From Pempheris klunzingeri (taxonomy: Eukaryota; Chordata; Actinopteri; Acropomatiformes; Pempheridae), in assembly GCF_042242105.1 (NCBI RefSeq), contig NC_092019.1, positions 6,724,328-6,788,327 on the forward strand: a stretch of DNA of 64,000 nucleotides. Direction: 5' to 3'. The translations under genes and the position numbers were made by a program. A model generated the notes under the pieces. The model searched no databases and was not told the DNA's origin. It saw only the letters and a list, made by a program, of their open reading frames with translations. Positions 43,039 through 55,200 of this stretch are shown here, one piece after another (positions within the stretch are counted from its first letter, which is position 1; each line of letters begins with the position of its first letter).

Positions 43039-43044
43039 TTTATT
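43039..43044 (-). terminator. Candidate tpbg polyadenylation signal
   Basis: AATAAA on the minus strand about 570 bases downstream of the tpbg stop codon. It is one of several AT-rich candidates and is not proven to be used. Confidence 0.35.
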
Positions 43045-43613
43045 TAGCTGAATATCTTCACAAAAAAAAAAGAGCAATTACACCCACCTACTTAATGCAA
43101 AAACTATGCAATGTGCACTATAACCGCTCAAAAAGGCATACTGTATATCACAAATTCACATATTAAAAATACCAAACTCATAAACAAGCAGTACAGCATT
43201 TCTCTGCAGCAGAGGCATAATGAGAAGCAATGACCAGCAGTGTGTTTTTGACAGATATTCTTTCACTTAAGTCAGTATACTCCATTCACGTATCCTTTAA
43301 GAAAAGTAAAAATAGAACATATCACTCTTTTGCAACTCTCCAAAAAAAACCCCTTTGCCATGATTCATTGTCCATGCAATGTTACACGGAAGAAACACAG
43401 TTGACATCACAGCTGCCAGATGCTTGTACAGGACATGCGGCAGTGGTTGAATGGAGGTCGTGAGAAGGGTTAATTAGGAGCCATGACAGATGTTAAATCT
43501 GAATAGCATCGAAGGGGGAAAGGGAGACGGGGAGGAAGACTTTCATGCAAATCTTAACAGTATAAGTCACTTTATATCTCACTGCCGGGTCCAAGACAAT
43601 GTCCCATCCTCGC

Positions 43614-44681
43614 TCACACATCCGAATTGATGCTCAGGTTGGCCAAACGTGGGTCAGAGTTTATCTCATACCTGTAATGGTACCCTTCCATATGGTCCCT
43701 ACAGGCATCCCGGATGTTGTATATCCACCGCTTGATGCCTTTTCTGTTCAGGTAAAGCACCAGCAGGAATATGACGCCAATCAGGGCCAGCACCAGCCCC
43801 AGAAAAACATAAGAAGTCTCTAGCACGCCCTCCATGTCGCCTAAACACTTCAGCTGTGACGGCTCTACCTGCAGAAGCGGCTGGCGTTTCAGGGCCTTGG
43901 GCTCTGCACAGGTCAGATTCTGCGTGTCAACGATCTGAGTGGAGTTTTTCAGCCAGAGCAGCATGTCGTCAAGGAAGCAGTCGCAGCGCCAGGGGTTGCC
44001 CGCCAGCCGGATGCGGAGGCCAGGCTTGAGGCTGAACTCTGCCAGGGTGGTAGTGGGCAGATCCCTCAGGCTGTTGTCCCTCAGGTCAAGGTCACGCAGC
44101 GGTGGCACCTTCAGCGTCCCGTTCTGGATGGAGATGATGGAGCTGTTCTGCAGGCTGAGGTTGACCAAGCTGGAGAGGTTGGAGAATAAGTCGTCTGGGA
44201 GAATCACAAGGTTGTTGTTGGAGAGGTCCAAGACTGTCAGCTGAAGGAGGTTTCCGCTCCGTAGGACGCTCAGGACCTCGTCAATGAAGGAATGATTGTG
44301 AAAAGACCTACTGAGGTTCAAGACCTGCAGTGTGTTATTAAGAGGGAAAGCGCTTTCACTGAAAGTCTGGATGTTGTTGTTGCTCAGGTCCAGCCGCACA
44401 AGGTTTGGCAAGTTGTCAAATACCTCTGCATCCACAGACTCCATCTCATTCCCACTGAGATAGAGATCTGTCAGGTCCAGCTGGGTTGGGAAAGAGTCCA
44501 CACTTAAACGGGAAATGTTGTTTCCTGTGACGAACAGGGATTTGGTATTGGCTGGTAAAGAATGCGGAATCGCGTCCAAGTCCTGGTTTTGGCATTTCAC
44601 AGTTTGTGAGAAGCACACGCATTTGTCCGGACAGCCGTGGCAGGACAGCACGGCCGCGAGGAGCAAAAGCAAATGCATCAT
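43614..44681 (-). CDS. tpbg: Trophoblast glycoprotein (5T4/WAIF1), leucine-rich repeat membrane protein
   Basis: Type I plasma-membrane glycoprotein; in zebrafish its orthologue Waif1 dampens Wnt/beta-catenin signalling through LRP6 trafficking. It is one uninterrupted coding exon of 355 aa from MMHLLLLLAAVLSCHG, a signal peptide. An LRRNT cap follows with the cysteine pattern CPDKCVC...C (residues 17-30), then leucine-rich repeats with LxxLxLSxNN words (about 45-235), an LRRCT cap starting NPWRCDCF, a transmembrane helix at about 290-312 (FLGLVLALIGVIFLLVLYL), and a 43-residue cytoplasmic tail ending NLSINSDV. That tail is nearly identical to mammalian TPBG, and the final SDV is a class I PDZ ligand (GIPC binding in mammals). 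Many NxS/T sequons are present. Human TPBG is 420 aa; the fish form lacks the extra ectodomain length. The frame also has an upstream ATG at 44748-44750, judged unlikely because it would bury the signal peptide. Which teleost duplicate (a or b) this is cannot be told. Confidence 0.95.
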   Translation of the reverse strand: MMHLLLLLAAVLSCHGCPDKCVCFSQTVKCQNQDLDAIPHSLPANTKSLFVTGNNISRLSVDSFPTQLDLTDLYLSGNEMESVDAEVFDNLPNLVRLDLSNNNIQTFSESAFPLNNTLQVLNLSRSFHNHSFIDEVLSVLRSGNLLQLTVLDLSNNNLVILPDDLFSNLSSLVNLSLQNSSIISIQNGTLKVPPLRDLDLRDNSLRDLPTTTLAEFSLKPGLRIRLAGNPWRCDCFLDDMLLWLKNSTQIVDTQNLTCAEPKALKRQPLLQVEPSQLKCLGDMEGVLETSYVFLGLVLALIGVIFLLVLYLNRKGIKRWIYNIRDACRDHMEGYHYRYEINSDPRLANLSINSDV

Positions 44682-44750
44682 CCCAGACTCTTGTGTTCTC
44701 CCTCGCGTTTCTCCGCGGTTATATGCACACGACGTGCTCAACAGGCGCAT

Positions 44751-47600
44751 CTTGGATTTTCCAAATCTGTCTGCGCAGACCGTGCGTAAAGATTACTTTA
44801 CAACCCAGTCGCCGCCCTGTTCTTCCACGGGGAACAAGGGAAAGTTTTTCCAACTATGTTTCCCGTCTTTCTCCTTTCGAAAACTGCGCCCACTTCCAAC
44901 TCACACTCCATAAATCTACCCCCAAACCATCCTTATTTCGGTGAGGCTACACTTCCGTGAGGATAATGGTGATGTGGACCAAGCTCGCAAACTTCCAGGC
45001 TGTCCTCTTCGTTTTCTTCTCCAAACCTCAGGCTTAGATGAAGAAAAAAAAAAAAAAAGCTACACGTTTTTTTTTTTGTCCCGACAAAACAAATGCAGAA
45101 TGTAAAATCGCCAAATAACTCACTCGGCCTACTGGTTCCCTAACAGACAATGCCCCAAGTCTCCCAAAGGTGCCGTGTACAACATGCGTACTTCCAGGGT
45201 GTCTCTCCCCTAAACGTCGGGAGTCTGGAGGGAGAGATACGGTGCAGACCGGAGGAAGGAGGGAGCATACCATTTTTCAGGAAAAGAGGGGTGAACAGAA
45301 AAACTGTTGCACGTTTATTTAGATTTAATCTAAAATGTCCTTCTCATTATGGTGGCACGCATGATTATTGTGCAAATATTAGCCTGATTGTCAAACATTT
45401 ACTTCTGAAAATCAGTAAAAAAAGACTAAAATGGCCTGGACCGGTGGATCGGGGTCCACGGACCTCTAGGGGTCCCTGAGGAAGCTCCACTGACTTCCCA
45501 AACAATGAATCTAAAAGATAAGGCTGTGGTCTATCTAACATGCTGAAATGCACATCTTCTGATGAGAAAGTCACGCAACAGTACTGATGATTACGCAGTT
45601 TCATGTTTTCAGATGGCTTTCTTTGGAATAAAATGTATTCACATAATGTTGTTTGGTAGACGCATTTTCAAAGTTTGTGATTCCTATAAAGGCTGTCACA
45701 AGATTGGATATCTTATCCAGTCAAACACAAAAGCCATCTGATAAGTCAGAATCTCAGTGGGAAACCGAAAGGAAGTGAAAGTCATAATAGAAAAACAGTA
45801 AAAGAAACACATTCATCATTTGATCCACAGATAATGTCACACCACTGATCCAATTACTGACTGATATTTATGTAGAACAATCCATTTTAGGATCCTTGAG
45901 GATGATGAGAGCACATTGAACCACATCAGACTCAGAAATGAGAGCAAAGAAAAGATGATTTGTGATACTCTGATGCCTTTGAAAAAAGGCCTTCATCCTT
46001 TATGCCAACAGCGATTTGAAAGACTGCATCTTGGTGAAATAAACTGTTTCTTTCTTTTCTATCAGGAAAATGAATATACTAGGCTATTTCACAGCTGATT
46101 CTAAAAATGTGAGGTCATTAAATATGTGTCCTCCAAATTTGGATCCAATGACCTCAGAGGTTTATTGGAAAAGGTTTAAATGAGCCCACACCACAAACAG
46201 GAATACTTAATTTCACTTACTGTATTCACGTAAAGTAATTAAACTACTGTTAAATAAATATAAATTAAGATTAATATTTTTGAACACCCTCTCTCCACTA
46301 TCTTCTCTGCACTCGCTAGAATCTTCTCAGGTTATGGTCCTTTGGATGGGACGAGGGTTTATCTAATTACTTTAGTTTATCTAAAGTCCAGTGAGTGTTA
46401 ATGGTGTAAAGAAAAGTGTAGGAACTCCTTGATCTCACTAATGTGTGACAGAAATGCAGGTTTTTAGTTTCTCTAAGTGCAGCATTGCAAAACTGTAGCT
46501 GTAAATGATTTCTTCAACCAAATGATGATGAAACAGGAAGTATAACGTTTGCCAGCGTCAACGGTTCAGTAACATGATATTATTTCAGAAAACAATGGAA
46601 TGGACAGATTCCTCTATTTCTTTACAGGGTCTGTATTTCCACATCTCCTTTTGAGAAATAACTCGAGTGTTGACCTTGTAGTGAAGCTTTGTCTGATGGA
46701 TTATGCAGGATTATACTGCTGAGAAGCAAAACTGTGGATGTGTTCACGCATGAATGGTGAGGGAGGGCATGCTCATCAATATGTCATATTTGGAAGCCCC
46801 AGTGTAGATCCCAGTGTAACCCTAGCTTTACCCTCCCTTGACCCACTCCTTTTCTTGGCCTGGGTCAATGTGACAATCATCTGAGTGGGTCTATGAAACC
46901 TGGATCGAGGTGGAGAGTGACACTCCACCTAAAGTTTAGTTAAGTTTTAGTTTAGTTTAGTTTAGTTTAGTTCACACAGATGAATACAAAACACATGAAA
47001 GACATATAAATATACATGCAAGGGTGTATTGAAAAACTGTAATGACTTATATGAATAACCAAACCCCAAAAACATACAAAATATAAAACATAAACATTAG
47101 AAATCAGCAAAACAGTATATACAACTGTGAAACTATTGTAACTGATATGATGCTCGTGTGTGGGAATTTTTTCACATTCACTTTTCATCTCCACTCTACT
47201 GTAGGTCTGGGGTGCTCAAAAGACTAATTCCAATGTATTTTAAAAGAAAAAGGCATGTTTTGGGTGGAAATTGTTTTTAAAACAACTCTCAAACTTGCCT
47301 CTAAATAATTTTTTTTTTCAGATAATAAATGTGAATAGCAGCAACATTTCATCAAATATCTCATGTGGTTCAAAATGTAACACTAAATCACTCTGCATGT
47401 ATGTTTTAAAATTAAGGTACATGGTGTGTAGCATTTTTAGAATACAGTTTTTAACTTCTAGGTTATTTAAGCATGTTGTTTTATTTTATATAATCACCTT
47501 TAAAAAAGTCAATCTCAGAATAAAGATTGTGAATTTTCCTGTCGTGGGAATAATAAGAGAATATCTTATATCTTATCTTAAAATAAATAAATTACATTTC
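44751..47600. other. Divergent intergenic region between tpbg and ibtk
   Basis: Contains the 5' flank of tpbg (44751 to about 45300, with A/T runs at 45041-45078) and about 2 kb without a recognisable gene. Simple repeats: a (GTTTA)n run at 46934-46972. A short palindromic block lies at 46109-46157. Confidence 0.4.
46934..46972. repeat. (GTTTA)n pentanucleotide repeat
   Basis: About seven tandem copies of ttagt/gttta, the first ones imperfect. Confidence 0.85.
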
Positions 47601-47659
47601 CAATGACATCATAGATACAGCAGCAGCAGCAGCACCGTCTGATCACAGCTGACGCCCAG

Positions 47660-47800
47660 AAAAATGAGCCAATAGAAACGTGGCATACTCACGTCCTGAC
47701 CAATCAGAAGTCTTGACACTAGAGGGGGTTTTAACCTAACCTGCAGGGTTTCAGGCGTACAGTCCTGTCAAAATTTGCACCAGGGAAAAAAAACCCATCC
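47660..47800 (+). promoter_or_regulatory. Putative ibtk promoter with paired CCAAT boxes
   Basis: CCAAT pentamers occur at 47669-47673 (gagccaatag) and 47700-47704 (gaccaatcag). They are on the same strand with starts 31 bases apart, close to three helical turns, as is usual for NF-Y sites. A (CAG)5 run precedes them at about 47619-47635. The pair lies about 190 bases upstream of the first ibtk donor. No TATA box was seen. Confidence 0.5.
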
Positions 47801-47893
47801 TGTTAGCTTCTCTCATTTGTAGTAATGACTCAGTGGATTTACGTCGTTGATGCAACTTTCCCCATGTCCTCTTTTTTCTTTAACTAGCGGAAG
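47780..47893 (+). other. ibtk: ibtk 5' non-coding exon 1 (start uncertain)
   Basis: A strong donor gcggaag|gtaagaa at 47893/47894 pairs with the acceptor ccttttag at 49140, just before the ATG exon. This gives a leader intron of 1.25 kb. The transcription start is inferred from the CCAAT pair. Confidence 0.5.
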
Positions 47894-49140
47894 GTAAGAA
47901 ATGATACGACGTTAATTTTTCTGAACAAAATTGCTAGCTAGCGTTAGCTTTGGATGATGTGTCAGTGAAGCTAGCTGCTAAGGTAGAATTAGCTAACGTT
48001 TGCATTTCCAACAGTTTCCAACCTATAAGTACCTTTATAGTTATTTCGTCCACACAAAGTGTCTAGGTAGCTACCAGATTTTAAAATGCATTGCAAATTA
48101 TGATGTGGCTTGACGTGTAACTTTATCCTGCTTGAGCAATATGAGCTAGCTAACACTAATGCTTCTGCACAGCTTGCTAGCAAGTTAGTCACATAACGTA
48201 ACTTATGTGGGAAATATTATCTAAATAATTTTACTCTGATAAAGAAATAGATTGATAATGGCTTCAACAACCCAGCTCTGTTTTGCAGAACCCAATGAGA
48301 GGTTGAATGAGGTGCAGCCAAGAGGGAAAACTATCGCTAAGAAGCTCATGTTATTTAGCCTGTTACATAATCCTGCTGTTTCGTCAACATTAAGAACCTT
48401 CTTCATAAATGTCTGTGCACTTTCCTCACAAAAGCATTACCTATGACGTTATGCAAAGTTGTAATCTGACTGCCGCAGTATTATTTGCCTAGCTTTATCT
48501 AATAGCTGCCCAGCAAACCTGTCAACTCAGCTGATCTGCACTTCTTAAGTCTGTATTTAGGACCAACAGCGTCTGACCTTTGCTCTTGTAATTTTGGATC
48601 TCATCTCATCTCATCCCTGCATTCTGCACACAAAGCTGTATTTGCATTTTGCGCTTTGCAAGGACACAGTGTGAATGTTGCCTGTTGTTTTTCAGTGATA
48701 GCTTTCAAATTTTCTTCCCCAGGTGCACTCTACAATTATGGAGTTTTGAAAAGGAAAGTGGGAATTTTGGGGGGAAAGGGGGCCTTTCCCCTCAAGTTTG
48801 ATGGTTGGACTGCTGGGCGAGAAGGTCAGAGGGTTGTTGAAATTGTTGCCTTTTGTAAATTATTAAAGAGTCTATAGAGGAGAACTATTTTTGCAAACAT
48901 TAATATGTACATTTTTGTATAAAACGCACAAGGAGTTTTGTATTAATTGAATTCTTGATGCCATCGTATGCTGCAAGCACCTTAGTTTGTGTCCAGCTCT
49001 TGGTTGAAATGGTGGACTGAAACAAGTCACGGAAAGACTCTGGAGTCGCTAGGGTGCGGTGGAACTTCAACACAAGCACAATTCTAGCGCTCCAAAACCA
49101 TCTCGACCTCTTGTTGACACACATTTTTTTTTCCTTTTAG

Positions 49141-49293
49141 GAGACCAGCTCCGTTATGCAATTTTAGTGACAGAGTTTTTGGTTCATTTACCTCACATTG
49201 TGTTGTTTTGAGTTTGTTTTCAATTGTGGGTGGTGGGCTGCTTGTAATAATCAAGGGAGAAGGCTTCACTGAGAATATTTGGTAGAGGTCAGG
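49141..49293 (+). other. ibtk: ibtk 5' UTR part of exon 2
   Basis: Lies between a good polypyrimidine acceptor (ttttttttccttttag, ending at 49140) and the initiator ATG at 49294. Confidence 0.6.
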
Positions 49294-52200
49294 ATGAGTC
49301 TGGCATTGCCAGACTGCACCCCCAAATGCCGCTCACAGCAGCATGCAGATGAGGTGGTAGCTGCACTGACGGGTGGCTCTGAGGGACAACTGCGAGCTTT
49401 CTTGACTTCACACTGCTACAACGCGGCCACCTTGCGGGATGCCTTTGGTCGCACCTCCCTGCACCTGGCAGCCTCACTGGGAAAGAAGGCCCTACTGGAG
49501 TGGCTGCTGGAGAGCAAGAGTGCTGACTTGATGGTGAAGGATAAGGAATCAGGCTGGAACGCTCTGCATCGCAGCGCTTTCTATGGACAGATCCACTGTC
49601 TCATATCCTTGGTCAAAGTAAGTATTTAATTCAGATCACCAAAAATGTCCAGTTTTGTCATGTTCTTATTTAAATGGTCCCATTAACCTAGTTGGTCAAA
49701 TAATGCAACAATACAGAAAGCAACTAATTTGCTAATTTTCAAGAGTTCACCGTTAAATGTCTTTTTTTTCTTGACATTGTTTCAGCACGGTGGACTACTC
49801 TTCACCCAGGACAAGGAGGGCCTCTCTGTACTGGACCTTACAATGAAGGACCGACCAGCTCATGTTGTGTTCAAAAACACTGGTAAGAAAAACTGATGAT
49901 GTGAGCAGGGATTACTGGAACTTCACCTACTTCCAAGATGCATGCAGAAGGGGAAAAAGTGTCAGACATAAAACAAAAAAACATCAAAGTATAAAAAAAA
50001 TACTTAATTGTGAGACCAGTGTGTTTTGGCCAGTGGCCTTCATCAGTCATCATACTACACATTACAAAGAATACTTTTTGTTCATCAATATGACATTGGT
50101 GATGAAACTATTACACAGTAGTTGTGTTTTTGTCAACAGTCACAAGGCTTTTAACATCATGACTCACTCTGTTTAATGATGCATTTCAACCTTGTAGTTG
50201 TATTCCCACTGTAGATTAAATTCCCACTGTGCTATATCGCATGTCTTTCTAGACAGTATGATTTGTGCTTTTCACGTTACAAATAAAATGATTTTCTGAA
50301 AGATTAGTCGGGATGTAGTACCCATTTTGGATGAGCCAGACATCCTTATGCTTTATTTCTGTTATTCTGTTTCAATTTATTTCAGTTTCTATGTTATTTT
50401 ATTCTTGTAAATCCCATTTAAGTGTCTCTTTATATTGTCTTTTTATATTTCTGTGTTTGTTTTCTTAGTGCTGTTTTATGTCTTATGTAAAGCTTGTTTA
50501 AAGCTGCTGTACTAAAAACTTGCCTCGCCCTCTTCTAATGGCAAGAAAGACCAGCTTCAGGTGGAAGAGGTGTTGTGGCTGTGCTTGTAATTGTATTTTT
50601 TTCCTCATTACAGATCCAACTGAAGTATACACGTGGGGAAACAATACTAATTTCAGTCTCGGGCATGGTAATCAGGAGAGCCGACAGCACCCTGAGCTTG
50701 TAGATGTGTTTGCCAGGACTGGAGTTTACATCAAGCAGGTAGGTTAACAACAAGCTCTGCAGGGAATAAGACAGTGTTTTCCTGCAGCATAGGGCTTCCC
50801 TACCCTGAAAACCTGACTTTCGTGTGTCAAACCAGTAATGGCCTGATGCTTTATCTCTTCGCTAACACATGTTGTATAAAAAAAAAAAAGCCCATGGGTA
50901 CATGTGCACATGGGTACAGATAAGTCACATCACCTGGGTAAACCAGAAAAACACTCCCTCCCCAGAGTCCTTTATTACACAACCCTCTCTTTAGGGTAAA
51001 TCACCATTTGTAAAGAATGTTTTTTTTTTTCCCTCTAAACATGGCTCATACTGGCTCAGCTGTTCTCCAGGTGAAACCACAGATGTAGAAATATTGGCTA
51101 TGCTTGAGCGTTTTAAATTAAACTTTTGATACATTTATGAAGTTAGTAGTTGTACAGCCATGGTGCATTATATATTTAGGCATGCTGTAGTAAGCCATTC
51201 TTATTGTTCTTGGTTAACTGTGGATTTGGGAGGTGGGGGTATCAGGTAAAAAAGAAACCATCAGTGGTGTTGTTTGAGTCAATTAGAGGGCATAGTTGGT
51301 GTGTGAAGCGTGGACTGATTAGCTTTGTCCCCTCCTGTATAGTCTTAATTTGTGACTTTGTTGAGCTGGTCTGTGCACGGGTAAACCATTCTGCCAGACT
51401 GTGCCAGCCTGGCTACAATTTCATGTACTTGTCATGTGGATGCTCTTAGTGTGATTAATATAGCTACTGGCACCAGTGCAACTGCCCCCAGTGGTGTGTG
51501 CACTCACCAGGCGCTAGTTATAGTCGATTAAGTAATGCAGAATGACTGTGTTGGATATGCTGTCTTTTTAATCTATTCATACGACCTGGTGGTTTGTGTA
51601 TTTAAAAAATGATGAATATCGGCCTTGTGTCACTATAGGACCAGTGTTTACAGACGAAACGCTGATGTTTGAGTTTTTTTTCTGCCCTGCAGAAGTTGCA
51701 GAGTAATTTCATAAAACCTAGTGGGGGGCAGATGGATCTGATTTCATGACCACACAATGACCCAGTGGCACTGCGTATAGTCTTTGTCTTCCTATCCCAA
51801 TCCAACAGGTGCCAGAGGTTAAATATTAATTCCACAATGACATGTTTTTAATTAAATGAACTACACTGGTGTGTATGCATGTGTGTGAATGTCCACATCA
51901 ATGTGATACTTTGGGAAACATCCCTGCGCTCTATTGAAAGCTTGAGGGGAGCAATGTATTAGTAATGATGTTTGCTTTTCCACTTGTGCCCTGGCCTTTA
52001 TTGGTATAGTGTTTTACTATCACTACAAGAGGGCTTGGCCAAGGGACATGGAAAGAGATGCATCACAGCCTCTGCCATGAGGTCAAAATTATAATGACAA
52101 GAAGCTTAATCAGCGCACACGTCATACTTCTTTTCCCTCAGAATAGGATATGGAGTATATTAAAACTAAAAGCAAAAACAGAAAAATCAGCATTACAAAA

Positions 52201-55200
52201 TGTTCATGTTTAATTGCCTTTTCTCCCTTCAGGTGGTCCTGTGTAAGTTCCACTCTGTGTTCCTGTCTCAGAAAGGCCAGGTCTTCACCTGTGGGCATGG
52301 ACAAGGAGGACGACTTGGCCATGGAGATGAGCAGACTTATCTTGTGAGATGTGTTATGGGGCATTATTTTGATGTGCAATGTATTTTAGAATATTGTAAA
52401 TATCTAACCTCAACAGAAAAAGTACATGATCATCTGAGAGAAACATTCATTATCAGTGTCACAAGCTGATTAATGACCAACTTGTAACAAATTAAGTCAT
52501 TAACCACAAATTTAGTTGAGTTTTTGTATAATGGTTTTAGATGGATTATGACACAAGTACAGTGTTTTGTGAAAATGCACTCTTCTTCTATTGGCCCAAC
52601 CCAAAAAGATAACATTGAATGCTGAGCAGTGTGTCTTGTCTTTATTTCTGCACACTCAGTGTGTTTTTTCCTCTTGTCCTTCTCTCTGTTTTCCACAGGT
52701 TCCTCGGATGGTGGAGGGTCTGATGTCCCACCACTGCTCACAGATAGCGGCAGCTAAAGACCACACAGTGGTGCTGACAGAGGAAGGCTACGTTTACACT
52801 TTTGGCCTCAACACCTTTCACCAGCTAGGTCTGGCTCCTCCTCCCGCCTCAGCACATGTCCCTAAACAGGTAGGCGGTAATGGAAAGGCATCAGTGACAT
52901 ATATGTGCTAACTTTTGTGCTGAATTAGATTTGGTTGTTTTGGTGAATGAAATGACAATGTACTAGGACTCTGCTCTCTGTTCCACAGACTGTATGTTTC
53001 TTTCTGATAGATTAGTGTTTTATGCAACCAGAACTTATCTCTGATTTTAAGTTTAGAATCTCTTAAATTCTGTGTACTGTATTGTCAATACTCCTTTAAA
53101 TATGCTTTGCATGTAGGTGTTCTCTAAGACGCTGAAAGGCAGGACAGTGATTGGAGTAGCAGCTGGAAAGTTCCACACTGTGCTGTGGACCAGGGAGGCT
53201 GTCTATACAATGGGACTCAATGGAGGCCAGCTGGGTAAGTTTAAACAAAGTCAGTGTCACAAGAGAAAACTGTACTGCTTTTTAGATACTTGATGTGACT
53301 GAACAGTTGTGGTAAATATGTATGTGAAGTTTGTCAGAGTAAAATCAGAGTAAAAGCAAATAATTCATAATTATAATAATGATCTTGTTGCAATAGTAGA
53401 ATGGTACAAATGTTTATTTACTTCTGGAGGACAGAGGTATGGTGAGTAGGGAAGACCCTCCATCATCATCCAGGTGGATGACACAAAAGGCTATTGTGTC
53501 ATTTTTATTTTTGTCAGTATCTTTAAGCAAGAGGTCATTATTAAGGTATTTAACACCCTGCATATGAGTATCTGCATATGTTAACGTACAGTATATTTTG
53601 TCCTCCATGGTGTACCCATCTGCAGGCTACTTGCTGGATCCTAATGGGGAGAAGTGTGTGACAGCCCCCCGGCAGGTATCAGCCCTGCACCACAAAGATG
53701 TCACCATAGCTATGGCAGCAGCGAGTGATGGAGCAACAGTGGTCGTGACTGAGAAGGGGGACGTATACCTGTTGGCTGACTACCAGTGCAAGAAAATGGC
53801 TTCAAGGTAAATGGGGCAGTACAACCTATGACACAATCATAAAGATTCAATTGACCTTGTGTTGAGTTTTCTTTTCTGAAAAGATGAAGATAAAGAGGAT
53901 GGTTTCATTAAAAGACTTTTGATAGTCACTCTATTACAGCATACATTGACCAAAGCTTATTACTTATCCATCACTATACACCTGATTCCAAATTTAATCA
54001 GAGCAATGCAAAGATGATACTACCACTCTGATGATGGCCTTGCACCGTCCGTTGTCCGTTGTTGCCTGGGCCCCTCTTCGGCCTGTCCGCGTCCGCCGTC
54101 CTTCACTGGCGGCGGGCAGGTCGCTGGTTGCCCTTCAGCTGCGGGCATCGTGCTTTAGCACCCTGTCTGGGCCTGGTCCGACCGGACATCTGTGCCCCCC
54201 CTTATCTCCCTCACCTGTGCTATGTGCCCAGCGGCCTGCTTCAAAGGCCTGGCAGACTTGATGTGTGGCTGTGCTTGCCGACGTTAATTATTATTTAGTT
54301 GAAATATATTAAAAGTTCTGTTAAATAATAGTGATTTCAATATTGACCAAAATAATCGTGAGTATAATTTTTGGCATAATCAAGCTGCCCTAATGCCCAT
54401 ACATCTGGTTGGTATGTGCAACCTTTTCAAGCAAAACAGAGGCACTGTCCGTTCTGCATCACCTCCCCCATTCTAATCAGACCTAATTTGAATGACAGCA
54501 GATAGTAAACCATTCAGTAAACTGCAAGCGGTTGTCATTTTCTCTGATTTGCATAGTGTAGTGCTGCGAATATGTGTTGGAAAGGGTAGCAGGATTAAAT
54601 GCATGTCTGTCTGTTAAATAGCAATAACAACAACATTTGATTTACCTGAATGTTGAAGAAATTAGCAGTGGTAAATAAGTGAGCATTCTCTACGATGCGG
54701 TGTTGATCTTGATCCACAGACGTATGAATTATTATGATATGTTATACTCATCTCTTTCAGGCAGCTGAACATCAAAAAGGTTCTGGTCAGCGGTGGTAGT
54801 CTGGACCACCGTGTGGTTCCACAGATCCTGAACGAGGGAGGAGGGGAAAAGGTGACCATCTTGGCATTAGATGAAGCTGGGAGGGTAAGTGCATTTAGAA
54901 AGTATAAGAGGAAATGCTCTTCAGAAGCATTACTTACTAATTTGGCCTTAATGAAACTTAGGACAGTAAAACTTTAGTTTAATATCACTTCTGCTTTAGT
55001 TTCTAAATGCTTTTTCTGTTGTTATCTAATCTATGGTGTAAGTAGACCGTTAGACCGTTAATCCCAAAGCCTATATGGGTTCCTATAGAAAAATGACTGG
55101 TGTCTGTGTAACTTTCCTTAAATGTCCTCCCTCCTCCGCTCCCCCGCTCTCTGTCAGGTGTTTTGCTGGCGCTCCTGCAGCAGCTCGGTGAGACAGTGCC

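Noticed and set aside
43939..44507. Plus-strand open frames overlapping tpbg
   Set aside because: Antisense shadows of the tpbg coding exon; no similarity or splice signals of their own.
48656..48877. 73-codon plus-strand frame in ibtk intron 1
   Set aside because: No recognisable domain; most of the translation is low-complexity and not linked to IBTK by homology. Possibly an alternative leader exon, but unsupported.
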